The notes: generated by a model from the sequence alone, not told the origin. A DNA stretch of 48,608 nucleotides from Anaeroplasmataceae bacterium (GCA_029057785.1 JAIDZC010000026.1:1-48608); one strand, 5' to 3'. Shown: positions 8,497 through 17,801, counted from the stretch's first letter. A program made the numbers and translations.

Positions 8497-9117
8497 TCAC
8501 CTACCTATAAACTCTAGTATAATTGAGACACATTCCTCTACAATAACTTCTAATTCTCTATTACCATCAATTCTTCTAATCCGATCGGGATACATTTGAC
8601 ATACCTGATGATATCCATCATAGACATTTTGATGGAACTCTAGTTCTTCTAAATCCAAACGATCGGATTTATTTCTATTTCCTAAACGCTTTAATGCAAC
8701 TTCTGGCTTAACATCAATGAACAAAGTTAAATCTGGTAAATGGTCTAATGCAAAGTGATTGATCTTTAAGATAGCATCCATTCCTAGTTTTCTTGCATAA
8801 CCTTGATATGCTAAAGAGGAATCTAAGAAGCGATCACAAATTACAATATCTCCACGTTCAATTGCAGGAATAACACGTTCCTTTAAATGCTGCATTCTGC
8901 TTGCTGCATAAAGTAAAGCCTCTGTCTCTTCTGTCATAGCTGTATTCTTTACATCTAGAATAATACTTCGAATCTGTTCAGCAATATCAATTCCGCCCGG
9001 TTCTCTAGTAGAGATATAAGAGATCCCTTTTTCCTCTAATACCTTGCATAGTGTTTTTATAATTGTAGTTTTACCACTACATTCTCCACCTTCAAATGTA
9101 ATAAATAATCCCTTCAT
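8497..9117 (-). CDS. tmk: Thymidylate kinase
   Basis: A 206-residue dTMP kinase. The N-terminal P-loop is FEGGECSGKTT, followed by the STREPGG substrate loop and CDRFLDSSLAYQG with its DRF motif. KRLGNRNKSDRLD marks the LID region. It converts dTMP to dTDP for DNA synthesis. The ATG at 9117 is chosen over longer in-frame starts because AGAGGTAGC precedes it by 7 bases. It is followed directly by holB, the usual Bacillota pairing. Confidence 0.97.
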   Translation of the reverse strand: MKGLFITFEGGECSGKTTIIKTLCKVLEEKGISYISTREPGGIDIAEQIRSIILDVKNTAMTEETEALLYAASRMQHLKERVIPAIERGDIVICDRFLDSSLAYQGYARKLGMDAILKINHFALDHLPDLTLFIDVKPEVALKRLGNRNKSDRLDLEELEFHQNVYDGYHQVCQMYPDRIRRIDGNRELEVIVEECVSIILEFIGR

Positions 9118-9131
9118 TTTCGCTACCTCTT

Positions 9132-9905
9132 TCATTTTATCCAAGCTTTTGTTTCTTCATACGTATGCTTAACCTTTTCTATTTCATTGGCAAATAATTC
9201 TTTAAAGTCATCCTTGTCATTTGCTAAAAGAAATAATGACTTTTTTCGTTCTGGCGTTTTATAAACATAAAGTGTATTTTTATTCACACTTAAAAATAAA
9301 ACATCCTTAGGTAAATCCTCTAAAATAATTTCATCATTTTTAGTTGTGTAAATAGAGGCTTCTCCTTTGGTTGGAATCACTTTATATTGTTCCACATTTT
9401 TTAGTTTCTTTGCAGTAACAAAGAATTCCATAGGAAATACACTTACATTTTTAAATACATATAATTCATATCTACTATCCTGTGAAAATAAAGATTCTTT
9501 TTCAAATGTGCAAAGATAATACTCAAAATCAATATCCTCAATCTTTCCTTTAATTCCATCCTTTGAAGAAGGCTTCATAGTTAATTCATATGGATGCATA
9601 CTCTCTTCTACTATATCTAAGATGGGAGCCCCTTCCTCATAATTATATTCTCCGTCCACAACTTTATTTAATTCTTCAACTATATTTTTAGCGATTTTGT
9701 TTTGAAATTTTGATATAAAAATTAGAACCGGGAAGTTAATAACTACCAAAGCTAATGCAACAACAAAAAGTATTCCCGCAATATCATTTTCTATTTCTGC
9801 AAGAAATTCTAAAGCAATTCCTGCAACCAAAGCTATACCTGCTAAAACAAACAGAATGACAGTCAATATATTATATCGTTTTTTGGTTTTTATAAACTCT
9901 TTCAT
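9132..9905 (-). CDS. Membrane protein, DUF3137-like
   Basis: 257 residues with two N-terminal transmembrane helices (about 15-36 and 42-66, VILFVLAGIALVAGIALEF and ILFVVALALVVINFPVLIF) and a soluble C-terminal part of about 190 residues. The layout and segments such as GKIEDIDFEYYLCTFE and YELYVFKN fit the DUF3137 family of unknown function. GAGG lies 7 bases before the ATG. It is the first gene of the operon leading into tmk. DUF3137 is my best guess, from pattern only. Confidence 0.6.
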   Translation of the reverse strand: MKEFIKTKKRYNILTVILFVLAGIALVAGIALEFLAEIENDIAGILFVVALALVVINFPVLIFISKFQNKIAKNIVEELNKVVDGEYNYEEGAPILDIVEESMHPYELTMKPSSKDGIKGKIEDIDFEYYLCTFEKESLFSQDSRYELYVFKNVSVFPMEFFVTAKKLKNVEQYKVIPTKGEASIYTTKNDEIILEDLPKDVLFLSVNKNTLYVYKTPERKKSLFLLANDKDDFKELFANEIEKVKHTYEETKAWIK

Positions 9906-9974
9906 ATAGCAACCTCACTATCTAATATCTTACCATATTTAGACAAATAAATAAAGAACGAAATCATGTGAAAC

Positions 9975-10026
9975 GCAAAAAAAGAGTTTTAAAAAAATTC
10001 AGTCTTACAATTTTCTAAAACTCTTT
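9975..10026 (-). terminator. Terminator after the large lipoprotein gene
   Basis: Inverted repeat AAAGAGTTTTA/TAAAACTCTTT with a loop of about 24 bases, then a run of seven Ts on the minus strand. It starts 13 bases past the lipoprotein stop. Confidence 0.75.
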
Positions 10027-10038
10027 AAATTTTTGTAT

Positions 10039-12399
10039 TTATTTCTTAGTAATCAGTATAGAAACTTCTTGATTAATTTCTGCAGAAGAATCATGTAGAT
10101 AAATCAAATAATACGTTCCTGCATTTAATGAAGTAGAATCGTACCCCAATTTTACATATCTGAAGTCTTCATTATAAATCTCTATCATATCATTGAAGTG
10201 GTAGATGCCATCCTCCTCAACGTGTAGGATTAAATAATCTTCATCTCTTGCCCAATCTTTTTTCAGAATTAATTCCTCACCTATTTTAATCTCCTTCATT
10301 TGATTAGGATTTGAAGTCGTTTCCAATGTATCGTTCACAATTCCAATTTTATAGGTAGTTGACCAATCATAGTAATAGCTACCTATTCCTTCTATCAAAT
10401 AATAATATTCTCCTTGAGATAAATAAATGGTTCTATAATAACGGTTCTCAAAATAGAAAACAGGTGTTCCATCCTTTTGATATACTTGAACACTAGGTTC
10501 AAAAACAATCAAAGTATCTTCATTTAATGTGAAATTACATATTACCTTTTGTGTTCTACCAACATTTTGAGCTTTTACAGTTGGGAAATCATCAGAAAGA
10601 AGCTCTGATAAACTACTCTCTTCAAGAGTTACATTGATTTCTTTATCCTCAATTTCTATGGCAGTGTATTTGATTTGACATTCATGAAAATCAGAATAGG
10701 AATTTATTTCTACAATATACTTTCCAGAATCTAGCTCATAAATGTTATTGTCAAAAGAATAATATTGATTTCCTTCTGGGTCTGTAACAATTGCATAAAT
10801 ATCAGATGAAGAACCATCCTTCGATTGGAATTCAAAATGAATAATACTTTTAGTCTCTACATCAAAGGATAATCTAGGATTAGGAAGAGAATTCCCTGCT
10901 AGATAGGTTAAATCGGAAAAATCAGTAGTAACCCTTTTCAAATCCTCATAGTTTTCTTCGTATCCATTTTCTAAAATATATTTTTTTGTGACAAATTCAT
11001 ATTCAAATGGTTCTATATAATAATGAAAATCACTACTAATAATAAACTTATTTTCACCTTCGTGTAAGTTGATTATGATTTCATCATCTATATTCCTCAA
11101 CACGATAAAAGGTTCATTATTATAATCTATATACTCACAATACATTAAAGGAATTGGAGATTCTCCTGTATTTTTAAATAAAAGCGTTTCTCCTTCTTTT
11201 CCGTTAATCGTGAAAACATCAAAATCATATTCTCCCTCAATTTTCCCCTTGTATGAAGCAGGAACTTCTTGTGTATCTTCAAATCCTATTGTATTATAGT
11301 TCAGTTTATTAATGCACATATCCATATCTGCACTAATATCTGACCAAACACGTAAATAATATGTTCCAGGTTCATTTATATAAAATGTTTTTTCTGGGAA
11401 ATTGGTTGCATAAGGATACATTCCCATTCCCATAGGTATTTCTTCATAATTTTCATTATATAGTTTTAACTCCAATTGATGGACTGACCAGTCATCTATC
11501 CAGTTCCCTGTTCCTGTCCCTAATTCAGTTGTTGCATAAAACCCATATTGTCCTTTTTCTAAATCAAATTTAAAGTAATTCGTTGTAAAGCTGGGTATTT
11601 GTATAACTTTTCCAACAGAAGAAAATTGATAAACATTCTCTATAGTTCCTGGATGCAATACGACGTAATTGGGGGTGTTCTGAAGGTCTATTCTTTCAAA
11701 TTTTTGATTATCAAAACTTGTATCCATAATGATGGATATATTTATTCCTTCATACTTGCATTCCATCTTTATTTTTAAATTCGCAGTAGTTTTAGAAAAA
11801 CTCATACTAAGTGTTACCCAAAACTGTTTAAAAACGTCCTCATCTGCACCTAAAGAACTTATGATGTCTTTCACACTTTCATCATCTGAATTCTGAAGAT
11901 AATCATACATATTAACTTTAAATGTATAAACGTCTTCTTCAAAACTCATCTCCATATTTTCTACATTTAATCCTGACAATGGGTCCTCGTTATAATAAGA
12001 ATCTTCCACACTATCAATAGAATTCATTTCTCCATAATAGTTTCTTTCTAAATAATTTATCCCTTTTGATGAAGATGAAACCATATAACTATAAAGTTTG
12101 CCTTGTTCCTCTTGAATGATTATGAGTTCTTCACCCTGTACGGCTTCCAAATAAAAAGGACTTTTACAAATCTTGGCTTCTCCTCGTGCTTTTTCTTTTG
12201 TCAAAAACTGAAGTGAGCCTTGTTCCTTCGCAGAAATTTCTACATCCATAACCATGCTGAATTGATCCGTTGTAAAGAATTCTTCCCAATGATTGCTTGC
12301 TTCTTCATAAAGTCTTAGCTTCTCCTCACTTGTCATATCCGCACAAGAACACAAAAAGATAGTTGACAAAATAACAAATAAAAAAACAATCTTTTTCAT
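10039..12399 (-). CDS. Large secreted lipoprotein with repeated beta-sandwich modules
   Basis: A 786-residue lipoprotein. The signal peptide (MKKIVFLFVILSTIFLCSC) ends in lipobox LCSC, so Cys19 is the likely lipidated residue. The N-terminal region (about 25-210) is specific to this copy. From about residue 218 on it contains several modules ending in phrases such as GTYYLRVWSD, GKYIVEINSYS, GEYYYLIEG and GTYYLIYLHDS. These resemble the 'pre-peptidase C-terminal' type of extracellular beta-sandwich. No enzyme motif is seen, so a surface-binding role is inferred. Residues 218-786 are closely paralogous to the C-terminal part of the chimera upstream. The AGGAGG SD is 9 bases before ATG. Confidence 0.8.
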   Translation of the reverse strand: MKKIVFLFVILSTIFLCSCADMTSEEKLRLYEEASNHWEEFFTTDQFSMVMDVEISAKEQGSLQFLTKEKARGEAKICKSPFYLEAVQGEELIIIQEEQGKLYSYMVSSSSKGINYLERNYYGEMNSIDSVEDSYYNEDPLSGLNVENMEMSFEEDVYTFKVNMYDYLQNSDDESVKDIISSLGADEDVFKQFWVTLSMSFSKTTANLKIKMECKYEGINISIIMDTSFDNQKFERIDLQNTPNYVVLHPGTIENVYQFSSVGKVIQIPSFTTNYFKFDLEKGQYGFYATTELGTGTGNWIDDWSVHQLELKLYNENYEEIPMGMGMYPYATNFPEKTFYINEPGTYYLRVWSDISADMDMCINKLNYNTIGFEDTQEVPASYKGKIEGEYDFDVFTINGKEGETLLFKNTGESPIPLMYCEYIDYNNEPFIVLRNIDDEIIINLHEGENKFIISSDFHYYIEPFEYEFVTKKYILENGYEENYEDLKRVTTDFSDLTYLAGNSLPNPRLSFDVETKSIIHFEFQSKDGSSSDIYAIVTDPEGNQYYSFDNNIYELDSGKYIVEINSYSDFHECQIKYTAIEIEDKEINVTLEESSLSELLSDDFPTVKAQNVGRTQKVICNFTLNEDTLIVFEPSVQVYQKDGTPVFYFENRYYRTIYLSQGEYYYLIEGIGSYYYDWSTTYKIGIVNDTLETTSNPNQMKEIKIGEELILKKDWARDEDYLILHVEEDGIYHFNDMIEIYNEDFRYVKLGYDSTSLNAGTYYLIYLHDSSAEINQEVSILITKK

Positions 12400-12443
12400 A
12401 ACATTATTCCTCCTAAAGCATTCTGTAAATCTTACTACTTACT

Positions 12444-12473
12444 ATTTTACCACAATACTTCCTATATTGTCTA
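12444..12473 (-). promoter_or_regulatory. Promoter of the large lipoprotein gene
   Basis: Minus strand: TAGACA (12473-12468), 18-base spacer, TAAAAT (12449-12444) with TGG just before it (extended -10). Confidence 0.6.
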
Positions 12474-12560
12474 TAATTTCTACTAGTCATATTTTATTGA
12501 TAAAAATTTAATAAGAACTATTCTTAAAGTGAATTTTTAAAAAGATTTTGATAAAAATTA

Positions 12561-12601
12561 AACAAAAAGAAAAGCAAATACTTTAGAGTTAGTATTTGCT
12601 T
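12561..12601 (-). terminator. Terminator after the recombinase-lipoprotein chimera
   Basis: Perfect 11-bp stem AAGCAAATACT/AGTATTTGCTT (12572-12582 with 12591-12601), followed on the minus strand by TTTTCTTTTTG. The rest of the 12400-12689 gap shows only the next gene's promoter. Confidence 0.8.
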
Positions 12602-12689
12602 ATTAATTTCTTTTGATTTTTGATTGTCTATTAATTGATGCTTAAAATATAAAAATCTATTATTATGATAATAAATCTTTACTTGACTA

Positions 12690-15431
12690 TTATTTTATTA
12701 ATATTGAAACTTCATTGTTATCTTCTGTTGAAAAATTAGAATGATTAAAAATTAAGTAATACACCCCTGCTCTTAATTCGGTAGACTCCTCGAAATTAGT
12801 TTCAGTAATCAATCTGAAATTCTCATTATATATACTCATAATATGACTGAACTGATATTGACCGTCCTCTTGGGTACGAAAAACTAAATACTCTACATCA
12901 TATTCCCAATCTCTTTTCAATACCAGCTCTTGCCCCACTTCGATTTCTTTTATTCTGTCAATAGTAAAGACCGTATCAAAATCATCAACAACAATTCCAA
13001 ATTTATATTCTCTGGATGGATTATAATAACTCCCTTCTCCTTCTATCAAAAAATAATATGCTCCTTGTGGCAAATAAATTGTCTTATAATAATTCTCTGG
13101 GCCAAAATAGAAAACTGGAGTTCCATCTTTTTGAAATAATTTAATACCCATTTCAAAAGAAATTAAGGTATCTTCACTTAAGATAAAATTATATTTTACC
13201 TTTTGAGTGCTGCCAACATTTTGAGCTTTTATAGTTGGAAAACTTGATAGACTTGATAAATTTCCTTCTTCAAGAGTCACATCGATTTCTTTATCCTCAA
13301 TTTCTGTGACATTGTATTTGACTTGACACTCAGCAAAAACATAAGAGGAATCAATTTCTACAATATACTTTCCGGGATCTAGTTCATAAATATTTCCTGT
13401 AATAGGAGTATATTCGTTACCTTTTAGATCTTTAACAATGGCACAAATTTCTGACTGAGAAGCTACATTTGTTAGAAACCGAAAATCAATAATGCTTTTT
13501 TTATCGACCTCAAAAGCCAGTCTAGGATTAGGAAGGGAATTCCCTATCACATAGGTTAAATCAGAGAATTCTATAGTGACCTTCTTTAAATCCTCATAAT
13601 TTTCTTCATACCCATTTTCTAATAAATATTTTTGGGTAGTGAACTCATATTCAAATGGTGCTGTGTAATAGACAAAGTCACTACAAATAATAAACTTATT
13701 TTCTCCTTCTTGCAGTTCTATTACTTTCTCGTCAGTAATAATTTCTAAATGGGAGTATGACTTCTTATCTTTGTAATAAATCGGAATTGGATTTTGGCCA
13801 GTGTTTTTAAATAAAATAGCTTCTCCTTTTTGACCATTTGTTGTGAAAAGATCAAAATCATATTCTCCTTCTATGATTCCTTTTCCTGAAATAAATTCTT
13901 GAACACTTTCAAATCCTATAGTTTCATAATCCAATTGATTCAAACGAACTTCAGTATCTTCAGAATCCTTAGACTTAACGCATAAATAATAGATTCCTGA
14001 TTTATTAATATAAAATGTCTTTTGAGGAAAATCATTTGCATAAGGATTAGACTTTATTCCCATCCCCACAGAAACTTCTTCTTGATTTTCATTATATAAC
14101 TTTATATCCATTTGTGAACCATAAGAAAAACCATTTCCTGTTCCTAATCTATTTGCATAAAAACCATATTGCCCTTTTTCTAAACTAAATTTAAAGTAGT
14201 TGGTTGTAAACCTTGGGATTTGTATGGCTTTCCCAACATAAGAAAACTGATAAATATCGTCTATGGTTTTTGGATTTAGTACTACACAATATGGAAGATT
14301 GTAAACATCCATTTTCTCAAAAGCCTGATTATCAAGTTTCGTATCCATAATAATAGATAGACATATCCCCATACATCTTAATTCATATACTTTGTTCCCA
14401 TTTCTTCTTTTGTGATAGGCAATGGTTAAAGTTCTTCCACAATTCTCACACTTCACAATACCTTTAAATAGATTTTGAAAATCATACTTACAAGGTCTTT
14501 GTCTGTTCTTAATTAGATCTTGAACCTTGTAGAAATCCTCATACTCTATAATAGCTTCATGTGTGTTTCTTACAATGATATGCTCCTCTTTAGGTACTTT
14601 GGTAAGTCGTTTCGTTTTATAGTTCTTAACCTCAAACTTATGATTTTCCATATCTCCTATATAGACAATATCTCTTAATATCTTGCCAACAGTTACTGTG
14701 TTCCAGTTTTCTATGTCATAGTTCTTGTATAGCCGTTTTCTTGTTTCTACAAGCTTGATGAATCGTATGTCTCCTGATTCAGCTTTATAGACACTTGGTG
14801 ATTTAATTTTACGATTGTTTAATTCTCTTACAATCTTTACTACACCAATGTTTGTTAACGCCAGTCGAAATATTTCTTTAACCACCTTACTTGCCTCCTC
14901 ATCAATAATAAGCTGATTCTTATTGAGTGGATTTGGTTTATATCCATATGGAGCTTGTGAAGCTACAAACATTCCTTTATACATTCTTTGACGTTTGGCT
15001 GATTTAATTTTTCTTGAGATGTCTTTGGCATACATATCATTTAAGATGTTTTTAAATGGAGCTATATCATTATTATCCTTATTTGTATCTATCCCATCAT
15101 TTACGGCTATATACCTTACTCCTTTATCACTAAAATAAATCTCTGTATAATAGCCTGTCATAATGTAATCTCTACCTAATCTAGATAAATCCTTTGTAAG
15201 AACTAGATTAATCTTTCCTTCATCTATATCATTTAGCATTCTTTGAAACGCAGGTCGATTGAAGTTTAATCCAGAATAACCATCATCTACATAAAAATCA
15301 TTTATGATATATCCATTTTCATTTGCATAGTTTTCTAACATCATTTTTTGGGTTTGAATACTTGATGAATCACCTTCCATTTTGTCGTCTTGAGATAAAC
15401 GACAATATATTGCTGTTTTGTATAATTCCAC
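12690..15431 (-). CDS. Chimera: serine recombinase N-terminus fused in frame to the C-terminal two-thirds of a lipoprotein paralogue
   Basis: 913 residues in one open frame. Residues 1-353 are a large serine recombinase: resolvase domain with YCRLSQ (Ser13 nucleophile), VDDGYSGLNFNRPAF and LSRLGRD, a recombinase domain (PYGYKPN), and the first Zn-ribbon pair CENCG at 328-332. At about residue 354 (nt about 14369) the Zn-ribbon stops after a single further Cys. The sequence then becomes that of the neighbouring lipoprotein from its residue 218 to the end (for example FTTNYFKF and KGQYGFY). The lipoprotein signal peptide is absent. The recombinase is probably inactive and the fused part would stay in the cytosol. 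The GTG start has GGAGG nine bases upstream. Confidence 0.9.
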   Translation of the reverse strand: MELYKTAIYCRLSQDDKMEGDSSSIQTQKMMLENYANENGYIINDFYVDDGYSGLNFNRPAFQRMLNDIDEGKINLVLTKDLSRLGRDYIMTGYYTEIYFSDKGVRYIAVNDGIDTNKDNNDIAPFKNILNDMYAKDISRKIKSAKRQRMYKGMFVASQAPYGYKPNPLNKNQLIIDEEASKVVKEIFRLALTNIGVVKIVRELNNRKIKSPSVYKAESGDIRFIKLVETRKRLYKNYDIENWNTVTVGKILRDIVYIGDMENHKFEVKNYKTKRLTKVPKEEHIIVRNTHEAIIEYEDFYKVQDLIKNRQRPCKYDFQNLFKGIVKCENCGRTLTIAYHKRRNGNKVYELRCMGICLSIIMDTKLDNQAFEKMDVYNLPYCVVLNPKTIDDIYQFSYVGKAIQIPRFTTNYFKFSLEKGQYGFYANRLGTGNGFSYGSQMDIKLYNENQEEVSVGMGIKSNPYANDFPQKTFYINKSGIYYLCVKSKDSEDTEVRLNQLDYETIGFESVQEFISGKGIIEGEYDFDLFTTNGQKGEAILFKNTGQNPIPIYYKDKKSYSHLEIITDEKVIELQEGENKFIICSDFVYYTAPFEYEFTTQKYLLENGYEENYEDLKKVTIEFSDLTYVIGNSLPNPRLAFEVDKKSIIDFRFLTNVASQSEICAIVKDLKGNEYTPITGNIYELDPGKYIVEIDSSYVFAECQVKYNVTEIEDKEIDVTLEEGNLSSLSSFPTIKAQNVGSTQKVKYNFILSEDTLISFEMGIKLFQKDGTPVFYFGPENYYKTIYLPQGAYYFLIEGEGSYYNPSREYKFGIVVDDFDTVFTIDRIKEIEVGQELVLKRDWEYDVEYLVFRTQEDGQYQFSHIMSIYNENFRLITETNFEESTELRAGVYYLIFNHSNFSTEDNNEVSILIK

Positions 15432-15457
15432 TTGTTTTTTCCTCCATAAAAAACAAA

Positions 15458-15469
15458 TGGACCTTAGAC
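15458..15469 (+). repeat. 12-bp repeat TGGACCTTAGAC, copy 1
   Basis: TGGACCTTAGAC lies between the recombinase start and the small upstream ORF. The identical 12-mer occurs on the opposite strand at 17863-17874, and both copies have GGTAT-plus-AT-rich sequence 12-14 bases to one side. Confidence 0.5.
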
Positions 15470-15514
15470 ATTATCATTATACCATACATAAATATCTTTA
15501 GTCCATTCTTTGTC

Positions 15515-15709
15515 TTATTTTTTCTCTTCTTCTAAAATCATCTTTTCTAGAATTTCATTCAATGTCCTTTTTCCTTTAAAGGCTTCTAATACTATTAATT
15601 TAGATGATTTCTCTTGAACAACTGAAGTTTGCTTTTTAAATTCTATTTCTTTTTCCTCTATATATAATGTCCTCCTTTTGAGAGCATTATATATAAGCCG
15701 TTGGGACAA
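15515..15709 (-). CDS. Small transposon-type ORF upstream of the recombinase (TnpW-like?)
   Basis: An open frame of up to 64 codons; the protein-like part is the last 49 (EEKEIEFKKQ through ILEKMILEEEKK). A strong SD (AGGAGG, 15676-15671) lies inside the frame, but at the proper distance there is no ATG, GTG or TTG, only ATA (15661). The only standard start is a TTG at 15709, far upstream inside an inverted repeat. Small charged proteins of this size (TnpW type) commonly precede serine recombinases in Bacillota mobile elements, and the ending resembles them. It may be a remnant with a lost start codon. Confidence 0.45.
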   Translation of the reverse strand: MSQRLIYNALKRRTLYIEEKEIEFKKQTSVVQEKSSKLIVLEAFKGKRTLNEILEKMILEEEKK

Positions 15710-15724
15710 TGGGTGTCCTAACGG
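15670..15724 (-). repeat. Element-end-like sequence with inverted repeat (copy A)
   Basis: Minus strand: CCGTTAGGACA ... TGTCCCAACGG forms an 11-bp inverted repeat with one mismatch (15698-15724). It is followed by TATATATAAT and then TCTCAAAAGGAGGA, the SD of the small ORF. A related arrangement occurs at 25730-25772. Confidence 0.45.
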
Positions 15725-15739
15725 AAATCTTTTTTGTTT

Positions 15740-15776
15740 TTTATAAAGAAAAAATCCAACTCTTTCAAGTTGGATT
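15740..15776 (-). terminator. Terminator of the InlB-repeat lipoprotein gene
   Basis: Stem AATCCAACT/AGTTGGATT (15753-15761 with 15768-15776) followed on the minus strand by TTTTCTTTATAAAAAAC. It lies 19 bases past the stop. Confidence 0.85.
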
Positions 15777-15794
15777 AGTATATTAAATTAAAGA

Positions 15795-17609
15795 CTATTT
15801 TCTTTCGTATTCCCCTGTCCAGAATTCATAGGGAATACCAACATTTCTATCACCAACATTAAACTCATTTCTTAAGTAATCATATAAATAATCAAACTCA
15901 GTTCCAAGTGCTCCATGTACTCTATTATAATATTCACTAGCTTCATGGATTCCATAATAATCTTCATCCTGCAACTGAAATTCTATAGTATGAGATAATT
16001 CATGAGCGAAAAAACTGATTCGTTCAACCCAGCCTTGATAAATTCCTGGGTAAAATAAATCTAAATCATATTTTGTCTCTTCTCCTAAAAACTCTAAATG
16101 CATATCACCATATTTTTTTCCGGCTGAGCCTGCGGTAATATGTAATTTATTTTCATAATCATTCAAATGGAATGAAGTTAATACACTATCATAATCTTCT
16201 AAAATGTCATTCACTTCAGGTATTCTTCCTTCTTCCGTTCTTGTTCCAAAATCATCGAGTAATTTATTACCATTTAGAGTTGTAATGCCTTTAAAGAAAC
16301 TCTTTTCATTCACAGGTTCTTTTGTGTAGTATGTATCAACCTGAAAATCTACTGTTCCATTTAATATAGCTTCTAAGTATTCTTCAAGTCTTATTGCGAT
16401 AAGGTCAAAACGCTTTTTTTCAAAATCACTCATCATATAATCAACTTGAATTGTTCCATAATATGTTGATTCTAAAGAGGCATGTATTTCAGTAAGATAT
16501 ATAAGTAGAATTTTATAAATAGGAACTTCTTTTATTGGTTTCCATCTTGCAAATAGCTTCATATCAGGATTTGTTCGGTCATAAAATATATAATCATTAG
16601 TAAACCAATCCCTATCTACTAGCATCTTCCCCGTTTCATCAGTTACTTGCACTGTATGAAACCAGTCAGAATACCAACCAACAAATTCATAACCTTCTCT
16701 TTGTGGTATAGGTAAGTATTGTTCTTTTTCCATATCATCTAAATAGAAAGTATATTCAGTTAACTCAGTATTTGATGTAGCTTCATTATACTCAAGTTTA
16801 AAGTTTCTCTTATATCTTTCAAATTCAGCCTTGATTACGGAATCCCACATATTAGTGACACAATTATTGTCTCTTTCTGCCTCAGTTTCTCCATCACTCC
16901 ATCTTACAAATCTAAAGTCCTCATCAGCTATTGCAGTGACAGGTAATCCTTTACCTCCATACAAAACTTCCTGATATAATAGTCCTTCAACTCTACCACC
17001 TTGTGTTGCTCTAAAATCCATATAACAAGTAATAGGTCCTTGAAAAACTGCTATTGCAGTTATGTTATCTTGAACATTAGTATCTACTCTAGTTATTTCA
17101 TCAGAACGCTCAATTTCGTAGTTACCCTCACCTTTCATCCAACCAACAAACCGATAACCTATATTAGTGACTACAGTTACAGGTGTTGTGTCTGTTCCGC
17201 GTTCTATGACCTGATGTGTTTCCCCTATTAGTGTTCCTGCAAATTCTTTATCTATTTTATAATTGACTACTGCAGTAAGAATTCCACTCCACTTTGCATA
17301 CAAGGTTATATTCTTAGATAAGACAGCTCCAGCAGTTGCCTCTGTTTTAAAATTTTTATCAAAATACCAACCCTCAAATTTCCACCATTTTTCACTCAAC
17401 TCTGGAAGTGGGTCAGGTATATTCGTTTGTTCTATCAGATTCTCTGGTTGTTCTCCATGACCGTTGATGACATATGTTATACTATAGGTTTCTTGTGGTT
17501 TTTCTTGTGGATCTTCTACTTGTTTATGGCAAGAACACAAAACAAAAAAGCAAGTCAAAAAGAAAACTATAAATATTTTTTTCATTTTTTTACCATTTAA
17601 TATACGCAT
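15795..17609 (-). CDS. InlB-repeat lipoprotein with HExxH putative metalloprotease domain
   Basis: About 604 residues. The signal peptide ends in lipobox VLCSC (Cys about 27). Residues about 40-360 hold several Listeria/Bacteroides-type repeats, recognisable by FEGWYFDKNF, GYRFVGW, FRFVRW and GYEFVGWY followed by LYAKW or LFARW. The C-terminal 230 residues contain FFAHELSHTIEF, which fits the zinc motif HExxH, with acidic residues in the following GIHEASEYYN as possible third ligand. A secreted, membrane-anchored peptidase or adhesin is plausible; the peptidase family is not recognised. The ATG at 17609 is used because GGAGG lies 10 bases upstream. Confidence 0.75.
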   Translation of the reverse strand: MRILNGKKMKKIFIVFFLTCFFVLCSCHKQVEDPQEKPQETYSITYVINGHGEQPENLIEQTNIPDPLPELSEKWWKFEGWYFDKNFKTEATAGAVLSKNITLYAKWSGILTAVVNYKIDKEFAGTLIGETHQVIERGTDTTPVTVVTNIGYRFVGWMKGEGNYEIERSDEITRVDTNVQDNITAIAVFQGPITCYMDFRATQGGRVEGLLYQEVLYGGKGLPVTAIADEDFRFVRWSDGETEAERDNNCVTNMWDSVIKAEFERYKRNFKLEYNEATSNTELTEYTFYLDDMEKEQYLPIPQREGYEFVGWYSDWFHTVQVTDETGKMLVDRDWFTNDYIFYDRTNPDMKLFARWKPIKEVPIYKILLIYLTEIHASLESTYYGTIQVDYMMSDFEKKRFDLIAIRLEEYLEAILNGTVDFQVDTYYTKEPVNEKSFFKGITTLNGNKLLDDFGTRTEEGRIPEVNDILEDYDSVLTSFHLNDYENKLHITAGSAGKKYGDMHLEFLGEETKYDLDLFYPGIYQGWVERISFFAHELSHTIEFQLQDEDYYGIHEASEYYNRVHGALGTEFDYLYDYLRNEFNVGDRNVGIPYEFWTGEYERK

Positions 17610-17643
17610 ATATATAACACCTCCAGTCATCTCTTATGCTTCT

Positions 17644-17672
17644 ATTTTACTATAAATATGAAATAGTTTCAA
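17644..17672 (-). promoter_or_regulatory. Promoter of the InlB-repeat lipoprotein gene
   Basis: TTGAAA (17672-17667), 17-base spacer, TAAAAT (17649-17644), about 35 bases before the start codon. Confidence 0.7.
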
Positions 17673-17705
17673 TTTGAATTCACTGGAAATGAAATAGATG
17701 AAAAG

Positions 17706-17801
17706 AAAAGTGTTGTTTTTTTGTGGCAAAATCTTCAAAAAAATTGGCAGGATAAGAAAAGTGCAACACTTTTGTATTTTAAACAATTGGGAAACCCAAT
17801 T
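17706..17801. repeat. Structured gene-free stretch with inverted repeats
   Basis: In the 17610-17962 gap, AAAAGTGTTG (17706-17715) is inverted at 17764-17773. A tight hairpin AATTGGG-AAA-CCCAATT (17785-17801) is followed on the plus strand by TTTATTATT, so it could terminate plus-strand transcription. A weaker GGCAG/CTGCC pair brackets it. No ORF is seen. It may be an insertion-element relic. Confidence 0.35.
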
